Shown here one piece after another: positions 12,301-24,495 of a DNA stretch of 64,000 bases (position 1 is the first letter of the stretch; each line of letters opens with the position of its first letter). A program made the position numbers and the translations under genes. Source of the stretch: Ditylenchus dipsaci (taxonomy: Eukaryota > Nematoda > Chromadorea > Rhabditida > Anguinidae); NCBI GenBank assembly GCA_004194705.1, contig SADC01000158.1:62001-126000 (forward strand). The letters run 5' to 3'. A model generated the notes under the pieces. It saw only the letters and a list, made by a program, of their open reading frames with translations. It ran no database searches and was not told where the DNA came from.

Positions 12301-15300
12301 TACCATGTAATTGAGTCTGGGTTTTTTGTCACAGCTTAGTTTCGTCTGAATTGTCACTAAAGATCATTACTCAAATTATCTAAAAAACTATACTGAAGTG
12401 ATCACACTACAATTATGGGAGTTTTTTCGATTCTTCTGCGCCCTGAGGTGCTCGTAAAATTTAAAAAAAAATGTCCAAAAATTTGCCTTTTCCGTTCTTG
12501 TATCCTCGACAGTTATGTGTATTTCAATTTTTCATTGGGCTTTTGCGCCAAATATATGTACACAAGGGTCGGCAGGCGCCTATCGGCGCCTATACAGACC
12601 TTTTGCAACAGACATTACCTAACGCTGACAGTAAATTCGTGCTTAGCGTACTCAATTTGCTTACAAACGTTTTAAAGTTCAAACTCGACTCTATATTTTT
12701 AAATCCCTCTCGAGACAAAAAATTTCAAATTTGTGGCATTTGCCAATAACAACATAAACCATAGGTCATTTTTAGATCCGACGCAAACTTCAAAGTAGGA
12801 GATCCCCTATTTAGTGGCTATTTATCGAGTGCCTATTTATCCCTAGAGCCTTTATCGATTGCTTGCAAAAAATAGTGAGAGCAATTAGAACAGCAATTCC
12901 CAACCCTAGTTTACACTATTTACAAATCCATGCTTAATTTTATTTATTTTTATCAATTGTTTTCTCTGTGGGATACAGTCAAAACTCGATACAGTGTACA
13001 CCTTGGGGGACCAGCTTCAGGTGTACACTATATAGACTAAAAAAATTAAATATTTCAAAGTTTTTAATTTAACTTTTTTAGAATTTTTTCCAGTATCGTG
13101 ATGCCAGAATCTCGGCTTTCCAACAATTTATCGAATGACCGAATGATGTTTCAAAAAGTTTGAGGAATGGTATTTGATGGAGCAAAGTTTTTCAAAAATT
13201 TGCTCCACATGAAAACTTTTTTCCATCTTTTATTTTGTAAATTGATAGCTTTAACACAAAATTTAGAGAAAAATACAATTTAGTTAAATTTTGCTTTTTG
13301 TCACATATTTCAGCTTTTTCGCAAACCAGATAGTATAATTATTTCTCTTTTTTTAAATTAGAATTTTCCCTACTTTCTTAATTGTTTAGAGCCGATGACA
13401 GAAAGTAGAGCCGTGAGATTCTTTACTATCTCAGCTAATACTAATCCATTCATTTATCTACTACCACACTTCCTCTTTGTGGCTCACCTTAATATTATAA
13501 TATAAAGCTCTGCCCAGACATATTTTTAAGCTCTAAAAGGCGAAGGGAAGCCATTCTAACACTTACAATCCTCCAACACCCCTCCAACGGAAGTAAACAA
13601 CAATAGAGCTGTTTAAAGCAACTTGTCTCGTTCACTTGCCCCCTCTAAATATAGCTTGAATGGGGCAGCTAGCTCAGACATCATCATCAAATTAGACCCG
13701 AACCAAGTAAAAATGAAGTGAGGGGTCCAGCCGTCACTGACTGCTTCAACAAAAAGCTAATTAAACAAACCAACTTATTAATTTTTTTTTCTTATTATTT
13801 TTTTTGCAGAATTGGTGTGTGGGAGAAAGAGCAAGTGACGACACTTTCTTCAGACCTAACTTATCCAGTTTCCGCTAATGAGCTTTTATGCAGTTGCGGA
13901 GGGGGGGGCTGCTGCCGGTGGTGTTTATGCTGGCAATAGTGCATTCAAGGAATTTTTTGTTTTTGTGGTTTGGTTTGTGAAGAAAAAAGCATATAAATTG
14001 TTGTTAGTTGTCACCTGTTCAATGGATGGTGACAGAGAGGAAGAATTGGAGCGAGCACTATTGACGGCACTGTCTGGAGTGGATGTGAACTCACGCCTCA
14101 GAATGTGTTGCTGCTCCAGCAAATAGGCCATTGAACCATTGCGGCTGCAAAAGAGTAAATAGATTACACAAAAAATTTAACACAAAGAATAATTGAAATT
14201 AGTAGACTCTGCTAATTTAGTTTACTAATGAAATTTGCGAAAAAAATATAAAAATTTCGGTAATGTTTGAGTTTAGAAAAATAAAAATTATAGCGTGAAA
14301 AGCAGAAAGTTAAGACCACCACAAAATTTACTTTTATCAAGATATTTCAAAAAGGTGTTTCTTATCTGGTATCAGATTTTGGTTTATTTCCAGAAACCTT
14401 CTTTAAAAGACCAGAGTTTTTCTTTCCCAAAGTTTTTTGTAAGTATTATAAGGTCATTAATATCAGATTCCACGCAAAACGAGTGAAAAAACATAAAAGT
14501 GAAAAAAAAAATGCTGGTCCCCACTTTTATTTGTGTAGTCACACTCGGCCAAGTCCCTATTAAGGTAAAGTCAAAATAAGCTTCGAGGTTTTGCTTGGTC
14601 AAACCTAGGACTATTTAGCTTATGTTTTAGCATGGAAAAATGAATAGAAATATCAGCGGCTTAGATTTTACAGTTCCCTTTTAGTCGAAAAAATTGAATT
14701 GCATCACCTACTTTCTGGAATTCAGTTTTGATTTCCAGCTGTGACAATCTTTTCACAGAACTTTTTGTAAAAAATGCGGTCGAAAAATAGTAATTATGCT
14801 CACAAAAATGCAATAAAACTCACGAATTAGCAGAATTAGTGTCGAAGGCATCTGAAAACTTGCGTTGTGGCACATAACCGACTCCATTGGCTGATAAATT
14901 GGCGTCTCCCGCACTATTCCTAGGGGTTTGTGGGGCAGATGAGGGAGTTTGTAGGATGGAAGGAGGTGGCAGTTGAATTCTTGGCTCCGGCACTGTAGAC
15001 TGTCGTTTTGACATTGCTGCACTTGAGTTACTACTCGTTGGTTGCACAATAGTAGAAGCAGCAGTAGATTGAGGAGGGAACAGCACAGCTGAAGGGATAC
15101 AGGGAGCACCTACAGAATAACCAGAGTCAGCAGTTGTGGCTGCTGAAGAGGATGACGAAGAGGACATCCTGGCTAGGCGATGGTTGCTGGCCTCAAAACT
15201 CTGGGCAACTGGCATTGGTGGCAGCTGATGACTAGGTCTGCAAATGGGTGAATTGAGTAATTTCCGTTGTACTAAGATACTGAACCGGAGAAAATATCAA

Positions 15301-16417
15301 GGTTTCCTTACACCACTAAGGCTGCTTAATCCTCTCTATAAATATAGTTCAAAATTTCTTTCACTTGCGTTAGGGAGGAGGGGGCAAAACTTAACTGTAG
15401 AATTTTTCGTATAATATACAAAAATTATACAATTTTTATGTTCGTAAATGCTATCGATTTTGGGATTTTCGCTTGACGGGGCAAAAAATACGCCTAACCC
15501 CTCAGAATTCAGACAAAATTGAGGCTTGTTATACGGCACACATCTTTGTGCATGCTTGAGCTCAGTCAAAGGTTGAAAGACCATGTGGTCAGCCAGGCAC
15601 ATGTCCAGCAAGCAAGGGCAAGCATGTTAAATAAAACCAAAATTTACAACTCACCTATTTGAAGCAGCACCGGAAGCACCAGACAAAGAATGGCTGGGAT
15701 TCCTTGTGGAAGAGCTTCTCTGCAGTCCTCCACTCAAAACTCCACCAGCACCAGCAGGCACTAGCGGCATAACAACTACAGCCGGTGGAGCGACAGCAAA
15801 ACTTCTCTCTTGAACTACTGGAGCAGGAGCAACCATTGTTTTAGCAGCCAGAATCGGTTCTGGTGGTAACCTCCTGAAAAATCAGACTAATTAATAAATA
15901 ATCTAGCTTATCTGGACTCACCTTCCACTGGAGGGCCTTCGCTCCAGCAGCATATTGTGGTTGGCACTAGGTTCTGGCGGCGGAGACATCACAACTCCTT
16001 GGAAGATGTGGAAGATGAACTGAACTGTTGCCTCAACACACTCCTGTTAGTGGGTGAGGACGGGGAGGGGTGGGCAGCACCCTAGGGGATGATCTGTAAA
16101 TAGAAAAATGCATGAACTCCAACTCGAACATCCAAAAATGAAAGATTACCCCCTCCTAGTGGGCAAAAACCCTTCACCCTCCTCCTTAAATGGAGTGGCT
16201 GGCAGTTGGCGTCTGTGGCAAGCTGTACTCGGGTCCAGAAAATGGGTGGATGTGTGGTGATAGGGGGTCATCATGTTCGGGGACGGGGCAGCGTAGGAGT
16301 TGCGCCTGGGGCGTGGATGATGGCCAGCTGCTGAATTGGGTGACAGGTGAGACAGGCAGCAGGGCAACAGGCCCGCAGCCGGGCTTGTTGCCCCCTGACT
16401 CAGTTTTCGGCGGTTGG
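6391..16417 (-). CDS. Tandem-C2 synaptotagmin-like protein, calcium-ligand poor, 5' end missing
   Basis: Exons that join, most of them in phase: 16417-16150, 16093-15922, 15873-15655, 15237-14824, 14144-14015, 9415-9340, 9199-9056, 8364-8240, 8183-8085, 7977-7877, 7829-7718, 7573-7479, 7429-7347, 6610-6391 (stop TGA). The first five encode a Ser/Pro/Ala-rich linker. C2A runs from LGLIHCTLQHFPVRKRLRVS through QPFCKVNI and FNQEFFF to IGEIFVPLKDL. C2B runs from KIYLTTSIEKEARRLTI through NAVYK/EAVMFLV and VHDLSR to DDVIGSVYLGELA and EQWKN. The aspartates that bind Ca2+ in loops 1 and 3 are mostly replaced (QPFCKV for DPYVKV, no DxD in C2A), as in Ca2+-independent members such as Syt14/16. One-base breaks occur in exon 16093-15922 (two) and near 8100. 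The 140-nt intron at 9200-9339 is inferred because it restores frame. The start codon and any N-terminal membrane anchor lie upstream and were not found. The exact subfamily is uncertain. Confidence 0.75.
6751..6869. repeat. Short perfect hairpin in the last intron of the C2 gene
   Basis: The left arm AACCGAGGGCTGAAAAAAAG GAACAAAAGAGAGAAG is mirrored at 6833-6869 around a roughly 40-nt loop, a small foldback repeat with no coding capacity. Confidence 0.6.
10838..10962. repeat. GC-rich hairpin with GTCTAAGGTA ends
   Basis: Left GTCTAAGGTATGTGGGTGTG and right CACTTACCTTAGAC pair, and the centre GCGCCCCCGAAGGGGGCGC is itself palindromic. Its right half plus about 200 bp of following sequence recurs at 54475-54690, so it is part of a dispersed element. 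It lies in the large intron (9416-14014) of the C2 gene. Confidence 0.6.
11271..11377. mobile_element. pogo-like MITE, TA-CAGTCAAAGCTCTATATAA ends
   Basis: TACAGTCAAAGCTCTATATAA is mirrored by TTATATAGAGCTTCGACTGTA. The terminal TA pairs fit a TA target duplication. Same architecture as the CAGTC(A/G)A(A/C)CTCGAT elements elsewhere in the window. Confidence 0.65.
11430..11866. mobile_element. Palindromic element with the GTAGCCCTG...TTTCTAAC internal module
   Basis: The arms share CCCCGCCAAATTATTCTT and its inverse AAGAATAATTTGACGGGG. The module GTAGCCCTGGATATCAGC TTTCTAAC (11548-11573) returns inverted at 11710-11735. Confidence 0.6.
11936..12168. mobile_element. TACCGTAT-family palindromic MITE
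   Basis: TACCGTATTTCCTCTAATAT at the left end and ATATTAGAGAAATACGGTA at the right end, followed inward by CCACCCCCT/GGGGGTGG. The interior palindrome includes GACCCACTTTTCG and its complement. TA at both ends fits the target duplication. Confidence 0.75.
12563..12813 (-). mobile_element. Helitron-like non-autonomous element, copy 1
   Basis: Read on the minus strand, the 3' end has hairpin GGCGCCGATAGGCGCC followed by GCCGACCCTTG and a flanking T, and near the 5' side is GGGGATCTCCTACTTT. A 250-bp copy with the same ends is at 40097-40349, and a related 3' hairpin ending CTAG/T is at 52998-53025. The terminal hairpin, absence of inverted repeats and A/T insertion fit Helitrons, though CTTG deviates from CTRR. 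Confidence 0.45.
12974..13040. mobile_element. pogo-like end fragment (CAGTCAAAACTCGATA)
   Basis: TACAGTCAAAACTCGATACAG followed by GTGTACACC and its inverse GGTGTACAC, then the pattern is lost. A short or damaged member of the pogo-like group. Confidence 0.45.
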
Positions 16418-17133
16418 CTGGTGAGAGTGGAATGGTGGATTTAAATGAGAAATAATAGCAACAAGCCACCAATTTGAAACAAGAGCAGAATAAATGAGGA
16501 GAAGGATGGGTAACTAACTGTGCCCGACTCCACCCGGTTTATACGATGATAATTAGAGGAGCAGCCAGGAATGAGTGGAGCAACTCGTGGGAAGAACTGC
16601 TCCTCCTACTACTCTCTAAGGGCACAGCAGTACTCGAATTAAAATTGAATAAAACACACGGGCAGCAGCAATTGCAGCAGCAAAAAGAGTAGTAAAACAA
16701 TAAGGAGGGGTCCTCCTACTAGGTAGTATAAGACCAGGGGAGTCCCAAGTTGCAGCTGCCTGAATACTTAAGGAGTGCAACAAGTCCTCTTCCTTTTTGG
16801 GGGTAGACAGGAGAGGAAAAGAAATGAGAAAAGTTGCTTATGTTTCCTTCCTATGTGTGATTCTTAGTCCCTTCCCTGAGATTCTCACACCCTCACCCAT
16901 ACCCTAGCTTCACACACCACCCTAAAATAGTGGTGGTGGTGCTGGCAACAACACTTCATCAAGCCAGCCACCAGTTAGCTTTTTTCCTTTAAAAGCCTTC
17001 CTAAGTTTGTTGTGCAATTTGGACACCAACAAGGCTCGATTACACCCCCTCCTTGTCCCCGCTCCCCACTGCTAATGACGCTTAGTGAGGGGGCTGCACA
17101 ACCACATGAATCTGAGCTGCTGTCAGTTATATA

Positions 17134-17696
17134 TACAGGGTGTCCCCAGAAATGAAACGGCCACAACTTTTTTTAGGTCGTTTTTCAAAATTCTGTTTTT
17201 ACACATCCATTTTCTTGCCGACAATATTTTTTTGGTATATAATAATTTATATAATGTCAAAACCACAATTTTTGCTTGATCCCCTTTGTGGTTTGGGCTC
17301 TGGTCAGTGGATTCGGCTCAAAGATAGCTTTTAGATGGGCAATGCCCAAACGACAGCCGGGACAAGCAAGAATTGTGGTTTTGACATTGTTTACCAAAGG
17401 ATATTATCGGCGAGAAAATTTGGTCAGTAAAAACAGAATTTCAAAAATGACCTAAAAAGTTAGGATAATAATTTCTGATAGTGCAAATATTATTTTTCTT
17501 AGCGCAAATACACTTTTTATGGCGCAAATAATATTTAGTGCAAATAAACTTCTTTTCGGCTCAAATACACTTTTTATGGTTTAAATTTACTGCTACTTCT
17601 TGGCGCAAATTCACAAAATTTGCGCCAGGAAAAAGTAAATCTGTGTAAAAAGTTACGGTCATTTCAAATCCTTCGAATTTCTTGGGACACCCTGTA
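17134..17696. mobile_element. TACAGGGTGTCCC palindromic element
   Basis: TACAGGGTGTCCC at the left end and GGGACACCCTGTA at the right end. The arms share GAAACGGCCACAAC/GTTACGGTCATTTC and AAATTCTGTTTTTAC/GTAAAAACAGAATTT. The right half contains a short tandem GGCGCAAATA run (17490-17610). The ends are of the type seen in Tc/mariner-like MITEs. Confidence 0.65.
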
Positions 17697-17699
17697 TTT

Positions 17700-19485
17700 C
17701 TTTACTGCTTCTGTTTTGTTAGCTGGTGAGTTTTATGTGAGAGTATTGATTGCGCTGTGTTAACAGCTGTGGCTTTAACCAACTGCAACTCCTTGTCCTT
17801 TTATGTTACTACTTATAGAAGAAGTGCTACTACTGGAGCAGCAGCAAAAGCGAGAAATTGGTGGTAATTGTTGTTGTAGCTCTGCAAAACAACCCTTCTC
17901 TGCCCCAAAATCCAATTCGAAGTACAACAAGAAGATTGTTATTTTGCGGCACTAATCTCTCAATTATTTTGTTTTTAGGCTGGACAAAAAATTAAAAGAG
18001 CTTAAGTCTGGTGGTAATAGTAACAAAAAGAGGGAATGTAAGCTCTTTTAATTGGAGAGCTGTGTTCGGTGGAAAGCAAGGTTGAAAGTGCACAAACACT
18101 GGACATAATGGCAATTACTAATATGCTTTTTGGAAATTAAGCTTGTGGAAAACAGTTGGGAAGGGGGGACACGCAATAGACATCTACACTAACAAACGAA
18201 AACAGCTCTTTGGCGGCCCTTATTGTAAGACGTTGTTCTAATACACACTTTTTAGCATAAATACATACAAGGAAATTAGTTCCCTTTAGCGGAAATTTTT
18301 AATTGACTGAATCGTCACAAAAAAGTTTTTGATAAACTTCATAAACGTAGATTTCAAAATATTTTTTTGGTTTAGCAAGTAAACTTTGGCTTGAAAGCTA
18401 TTTAGAAAAAGTATTTTAGGAATAAATTGCAGCAAAAATAGATCAAGATGAGTTTAAAAACTAACCAAGTGGAAAGTTGAATGGATGTTTGGATGTTGTA
18501 CGACAAAAATAGTTTATATTTACTACTAAATACTATTTAGAAGAAACTTGCAACATTTGATTTTTTTAGGTCACTTTTTCGAAGTCTACATTGAAGAGCA
18601 GTCCATACATTGGACCTGGAAGTTCACTTTCTGGTAAAAACTACATAAAGAAAAAACATAGAAATTTTAAGTTGGCTAAAAACTTTGATAGTAAAAGTCC
18701 TGAGATCGCGTCAATATAGAATTAAATTTGCAGCCTACTGAAACCTTAGGTATCAGTGGAAAACCACTATACCAGGTCCACTCGAGTCATTTTGGCTGGT
18801 CAGAGTGGAATACAAAAGTCCGGTTAAAATTCTGGTCACAAGTTTTGAAGTCCCTACGGAACCAGTTTTTGTGTCGCTTCAAAATATGCATTTGAAAAAT
18901 AGTGGTTACAGGAAGTAGAAGAAAAAAAGTAGAGTCGCGAGTTCATTGCCCATCACCACAGACCATTTGGTTTTTTGTTAGTAAGAGCACCAGTTCCATA
19001 TTGGTCTCTGGGGATGTGTTCTTGTAAAAAGAGAACAAAAAGAAGAAGTAGTAGAACAACAAGACCAAGTGCTACAAGCTACAGCAAATATCACTCACTC
19101 AACCACCCTCCCCCCCCCCTCAGCAATGCATGAAAAATTGCTAGTTCATTTATTTGCTGTCTTATTGCCCAAAAGTTCTTTAAAACTGCGAGAATAGTGA
19201 CGTATTGGAGGGGTGCAAACAATACAACAAGCCAAAAGCACAAATATTAACCCAATATTTCTTCTTTTGGCCGAAAATAGAGGCATAACTTGAAAATAGA
19301 ATAAATGCAGGAAAATAATTCAAGCAAGCTGCGTCCTTTACAACTAAACAGCACATCTCCAACTAGCTTTTTAATCCAAAAATAGAGTTTGATCCTATTG
19401 AATAGACAATTTATGACTTTAGATAAAACCAGGGCTCTTACACTCCTTTTTAAACAGATTTGTTTATTTGGGACCTCGAATAATT
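17700..19485. other. Gene-poor, no supported feature
   Basis: AT-rich, with a C-run near 19105. Only short unsupported ORFs and no clear long inverted repeat. Confidence 0.4.
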
Positions 19486-19815
19486 TAGGCGAGGGGAAAC
19501 TAAACAAAAACGAAATTTGCCTAACGTATGTTTTGCCGAAACGAAAATCGCCCAATCGAAATTTGCTAAAACGCAATTTACCAAATCGACATATGCCAGG
19601 AGCAGGTCTTGCCTAAATGGAATTGGGTAGCAATTCAAAGTTGAGACAACTTTTTCAAGTGAAATTCACGTTTGGCAAATTTTATTTTGGCTAATGCCGA
19701 TTTGGTAAATTGCATTTCAGCGAATTTCGATTGGACAATTTTCGTTTTGGCAATATTCGTTTAGGCAAACTTCCTTTCGGCAGTTTTTTTATTTGGCAAA
19801 TTTCGTATTTGGCAA
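19486..19815. repeat. Foldback element with arms made of 13-16 bp repeats
   Basis: The left arm repeats the unit CGAAATTTGCCTAA and variants (ACGAAAATCGCCCAAT, CGAAATTTGCTAAAA, CGCAATTTACCAAAT) over 19509-19600. The right arm gives the complements (TTTGGCTAAT, ATTTGGTAAATTGC, TTTCGATTGGACAAT) over 19668-19790. The outer ends are AGGGGAAACT and its mirror AGTTTCCCCTAG. Confidence 0.55.
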
Positions 19816-19819
19816 GTTT

Positions 19820-21650
19820 CCCCTAGTCATAATTTTAATTTTTGAGGTTTAATTTATTTTTGTTTCAAAATGGGCTGGATAAAATGACTCTTTTCCGTCA
19901 AAATTCCAAAATTTCCTTTTTCTAAAAAAGATCTGAGATCCTTAGATTAACACGTTAAGATTTCGGACCAATGACGGTAAATTTGAAATACAATGTGTCA
20001 AAGTTTAAAAAACTTCGCAACTAATCAATTCACCTCTAATTTTTATCACAAAAGTGCACCGGGATGAGTATATAACTCTGAGAATGCAAAAAACATCCGA
20101 CACTGGATTCGTGATCAGCACGGTCGATTTGCATGTAAGTCTTCGTTCAAAGTCAAACTTATGGTCAAATTTTGAATTCTTATTGAGATAACTAACAGAA
20201 TTATTAGTCGTATGCGTACAAAAAATAAATTTGTTAACAAAAATCACCAGATACTTTTCAATTCTATGATTACAAACCAAAAAAGTGTTAGTCATGAACG
20301 AGATATCACACAACTGTCTCAATAACTCGCTAGTTTAGCATAGATCACAAGTCTGAAACTTGCGTCATTTAGAAAATCTCAATTACCCATCTTTATTCAA
20401 AAATAGAAGCAAAAATCAAGTAAAACTCCAAAATAGACTGAACTCAAAAGAATAATAATGGTCAAAAAGTATGAGGATGAACAAGGAACAAGCAGGGGTT
20501 AACTCAAAATATAGTTAACTTCCGACCTAGTCTACGTGCTACTGGCAATGAACAGGGGCAAGCCAAATTGAGTTATTTAGGGTTGGGAGGGGCAAGCAAG
20601 CCTTTCAAATCAGTTGTTTATTAAGCTGGTTGTGTCCCTCGCTCCCCTTGGGCAAGCACAGCCATTTAAAATAATAATACTGGCAGGAATACTAATCACT
20701 TTCCTGCCCAACAAAAGAGAAGGGGAAGACCTCTTGAAAGCGCAGTAAAGGAACTAGGGGAATTATGCCTCCCCTTTCTTCCATTTTTCAATAAAACTGG
20801 TGGTTTTTGTGCTTCAAGTGGTGCTCTCCACCCCAAATTTCGGCTAAATGGACTGTGAATAGGCGGAATGCAGGTGTTTGGAGCAGCAGTACAGCTTTTA
20901 ATGGCTACTTATTTAAGGAGCTATAGGGTTTCCGGCACGCCCTCTTACATATTAATAATATATTCATTTCACATTGAGCATTCAAAGAAAGTAGCAGCAG
21001 CAGCTTTAAGCGATCATCATAATCCAAAAAAGCTAATATATAGACTGCCAGCACCCAATCTTAAACTCTTTTTTAAGAATTTTGTTAATAGGAAATATGG
21101 TCAAGGTTTGAGCCGGATTCAAACTATGATAATAACTCGAATTAAACTGACCAATTCCACAAATCATGTTTAGCTAAATCTGCCGGTGTTCAAACAACAA
21201 AGTTCGTCTAAGAAAAGACTGTGCAATCGGAAATGGATATGAATTATTAATTCAAGGAATCAAACTAATATAAAAAGTTTAATAAATTAATTTATTTTCC
21301 TGATACGTTGTATGTTTCGTAAGAAACTCTAAGAAAAAATATTATGGAATGATAGTAAAAGGTTTTTTTTAAACAAATATGGATAAATCCTAAATTAAAA
21401 AAACCATGGCTGCTTTTTGCGTTTTTGCGCATCAATTTTTTGCTCACCACCGATTTTTTTTACTATGAAGTATCTGTCACAAATTACCAAAAAGTGCCAA
21501 AGAGATTTTTAAATCCAACATCCGCTGCCTATCCTAAGCCTAAGCCTAGAACATAAAAAAGATTTTGAAAAAATTATGGAAGTTGGCAAAGGAGAAAGTC
21601 AAAAATAGGTGCCAACATTTCGACCCTTCAAAGCAAATAAGATCCAAGAC
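19820..21650. other. Gene-poor, no supported gene
   Basis: The plus ORF at 20868-21173 and the minus ORF at 20005-20322 have no motif, splice context or codon pattern that supports them. Confidence 0.4.
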
Positions 21651-21659
21651 TAAACTTTT

Positions 21660-22115
21660 GGAATTATTTTTTTTTCTTGGGGCACATATAGTTTTTTAGC
21701 CAAATTTTACTTTGGGCTGGGGGCATGTTTTCATGTATCCTGATTTTATTAATTTTTCTTATCTTTTTGTGAATTATTAACACCATCATGTAGGGCTACA
21801 AGTCTAGCTTTTGATGAGGTATCATTTACTACAACATCTTTGCAAAATGTAGCACAAAAATGGAAATGTACGAATAGAATTATTTTTCTCAATTGCTTCA
21901 TCCTTTTAACTTTTTTGGGCTACGTTTAGCAACGATATTGCAAGAAACGATACCTTGTTAGAAACTTCATTCGTAGGGCTACATGATGGTGTAATTAATT
22001 TGACAAAAAAATAAGAAATTCAATAATATATTGGCTATATGAAATTTTGCCCCGAAAAATGAAATTTGTCCAAAAACATATAGTTGTCCCAAGAAAAATG
22101 AAGATTTTAGTGGTT
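21660..22115. mobile_element. Palindromic element carrying the shared GTAGCCCT module
   Basis: The arms share CTTGGGGCACATATAG and its inverse CTATATGTTTTTGG...GTCCCAAG. The internal block ACCATCATGTAGGGCTACAA/CTAG...GATGAGGTATC is mirrored at 21945-22000 as GATACCTTGTTAGAAAC...GTAGGGCTACATGATGG. Confidence 0.55.
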
Positions 22116-22875
22116 TTTAGTTCTTTTCCATAGAACAGATTACGGACTGAAAAAAAAATAGTTTTTCTATTATAAAAGGGATTTTGATGTATTCTTTTTG
22201 CAAAATGACATTTACAACTGTTTAGCTAGACAAGATGTTGAATGAGGGTGGTTTACATGCATATACGCCACTTAGTTGGCTAGTCAATGAATAATAGATG
22301 GATGAATGGAAATTCAAAAATAAGTCGGTGAAATCATTCACTATTTTGGCTGCGAAACACAAGAAAAAGTTGAGTTTTGAAAAATAAATCGGCCCAATGC
22401 TGAATATAAAATAAACTAATGGAAGTAAGAGGGCTTCTCTACCTGAACCAGCTGCAGGAAATGGGCTATAGAAGGGTAATATAAACAAACATAGAATAAT
22501 GCATACACACCCATATAAATGTCGATTTGAGAAGAATTATGCTGAACATTATTCTCAAAAAACGCAATAATACATTCTTTGTGCACTGCACTACAGCGTG
22601 TCCAATAAAAACACGGACATTTTTTTAAGTTTGTTTGAATTAGCACCCTTTCTTTTTATGAACCTTCTCTAACTATACCTGTTGCCTGTATGAATTTTCC
22701 TCTCTATTTTTTTCAGAAAAAGTCAGCTGCTGAAGCAGCAAACGACAGCATCAATGTTTCCAAAAAATAATTGGCGTCTGATAAAAACATTAAAAAACCA
22801 TCATTGATCGTTTGTTGTACTGTTTTCTAAAATTACTTTTTTGTAACTTTCTGACAAAAAGTGCTTGGCTAAGAG

Positions 22876-23122
22876 TACCGTATATTCTCTATTAGAAGGC
22901 CCGGGCCTTCTATTTTTCAACCCTAAAAAAGTCGGAAAAAATTTGGGTCGATTTTGAGATTTTGCGTGCTCAGCCAAAATTTTAAAAGTGGAATCAGGTA
23001 AGCTCGTGTTAACTAAGAAAACGCGAAAAACAGATTGCGAATTTCTTTTTCTAGGCTGATATATAGGTCCTCAAGGGAGGCCTTCTATTAGAGAGGGGCC
23101 TTTTAATAGAGAATATACGGTA
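22876..23122. mobile_element. TACCGTAT-family palindromic MITE (AGAAGGCC subtype)
   Basis: TACCGTATATTCTCTATTAG and its mirror TAATAGAGAATATACGGTA, with AGAAGGCCCGGGCCTTCT just inside the left end. Same subtype as 27156-27418. Confidence 0.75.
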
Positions 23123-23347
23123 ATGACTATTGTGGCTAAAGCTTTATTTGAGTTTTTGGCTGAAACCCCTGAAAAAATTGCGGTTTCATCATTATGCGGA
23201 AGCCCCCCCCCCCCCCCAAACTTTTCACAAATCCGTGTTTATATTGAACACCTTGTAGATGTATAAAAATAAATAAAGACACAAACATGACAAAGACTAA
23301 TCATTTGCCATGCTTGAAAAACGTGTACAGTCTACTCTCGAAATATT

Positions 23348-23532
23348 TACCGTATTTGCTCTATTTATAGACCCCTCCCCTCGTCTTTGAGTGTCTGAAT
23401 CTCGGAGCAAGGAAAACATTTTGCAAATATATTTTTTTGCATTTTTCAGCTCCCACGAGCTCTACCGATTCAGCTACCAGTTTTTTGGTGGAGTTGAAAA
23501 AATCATAGACCTATAATTGAGAAAATACGGTA
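23348..23532. mobile_element. TACCGTAT-family MITE
   Basis: TACCGTATTTGCTCTATTTA is mirrored by TAATTGAGAAAATACGGTA, with ATAGACC blocks inside both ends. Confidence 0.65.
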
Positions 23533-24495
23533 ACCTTAGGTATACCCGGGGGAGGGCCAGGATGCCTCCCGCTTCAGAAATTTTTCAATAAGGGTTAGTA
23601 CCACCTACTGCGTCAGAATTTTCAGCCTTTTTAGCAACCACCCCCCCCCTAATTCTACCTCAGAAGGAAACCCTGTATACTACTATGAGTGTAACCCATA
23701 AAGTTCGTTCTCACCTAGGATCTAATTTTTTTACCTCTATTTCTGAAAACTTTTACCAAATCTTGTCAGAAAACCACAAGGATTCTGATTTTGCCGGTTA
23801 TTTTTGTAAATGGCAGCTGTTTTGTCGAAAAAACCGGCTCTTTTCGATGTAGCCTTATCTTCAAAAAAGCTATACTAAAGAATTGGCCTCAAATGGGTGA
23901 GTAATAATTAAAATGGGTTGCTCTAATTGAAAACACGTCTGCAGTTGAGTTTTGCTGAAAGTACAGAAAACAGGTAAAAAAACGTTCTTCGAGAAGATAA
24001 AGGCAAAAGTTAATGAACAACCAAGTATTTATATACTGAAAAACCATTTTCATAATAATTTCATTTACGAAAATTAGTTTAACTCTTATTTTTATAATTT
24101 TTGATGGTTGTCCTCTTATTTTGCTTGGCAGACCTAGTTATAGATTATAGATGTGAGACAGTTTAGTAGTGTGGGCATCAAGATACCCATTCAAATGTTA
24201 TTTAAATTATTTTTCGCAAATTTTGCTATAGAAAATTTTCGAACGATGCGACTAGCAAAAGAGTTCACTAAATGAAACATTAAAGTGCATGGTTTTCAGG
24301 AAATTAATTATGGTGTGGAAACAATAAAAGCTCCATTGGAAGAACTTTAAAAATATCTGATTTCTTAATAGGTTGGCCGAATTTTTTGCTTCAAAGGGCA
24401 TGCCTCTGCGTTTAACAAAATTAAAGCGAGGATCAGAAAAGTTTTTCGAATCTTTTCATTTTTCACTAGTTTGCGCTCGATCTGATATTGATGAC

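Noticed and set aside
20868..21173. 101-codon plus-strand ORF
   Set aside because: No motif, no splice context, low-complexity stretches; likely chance.
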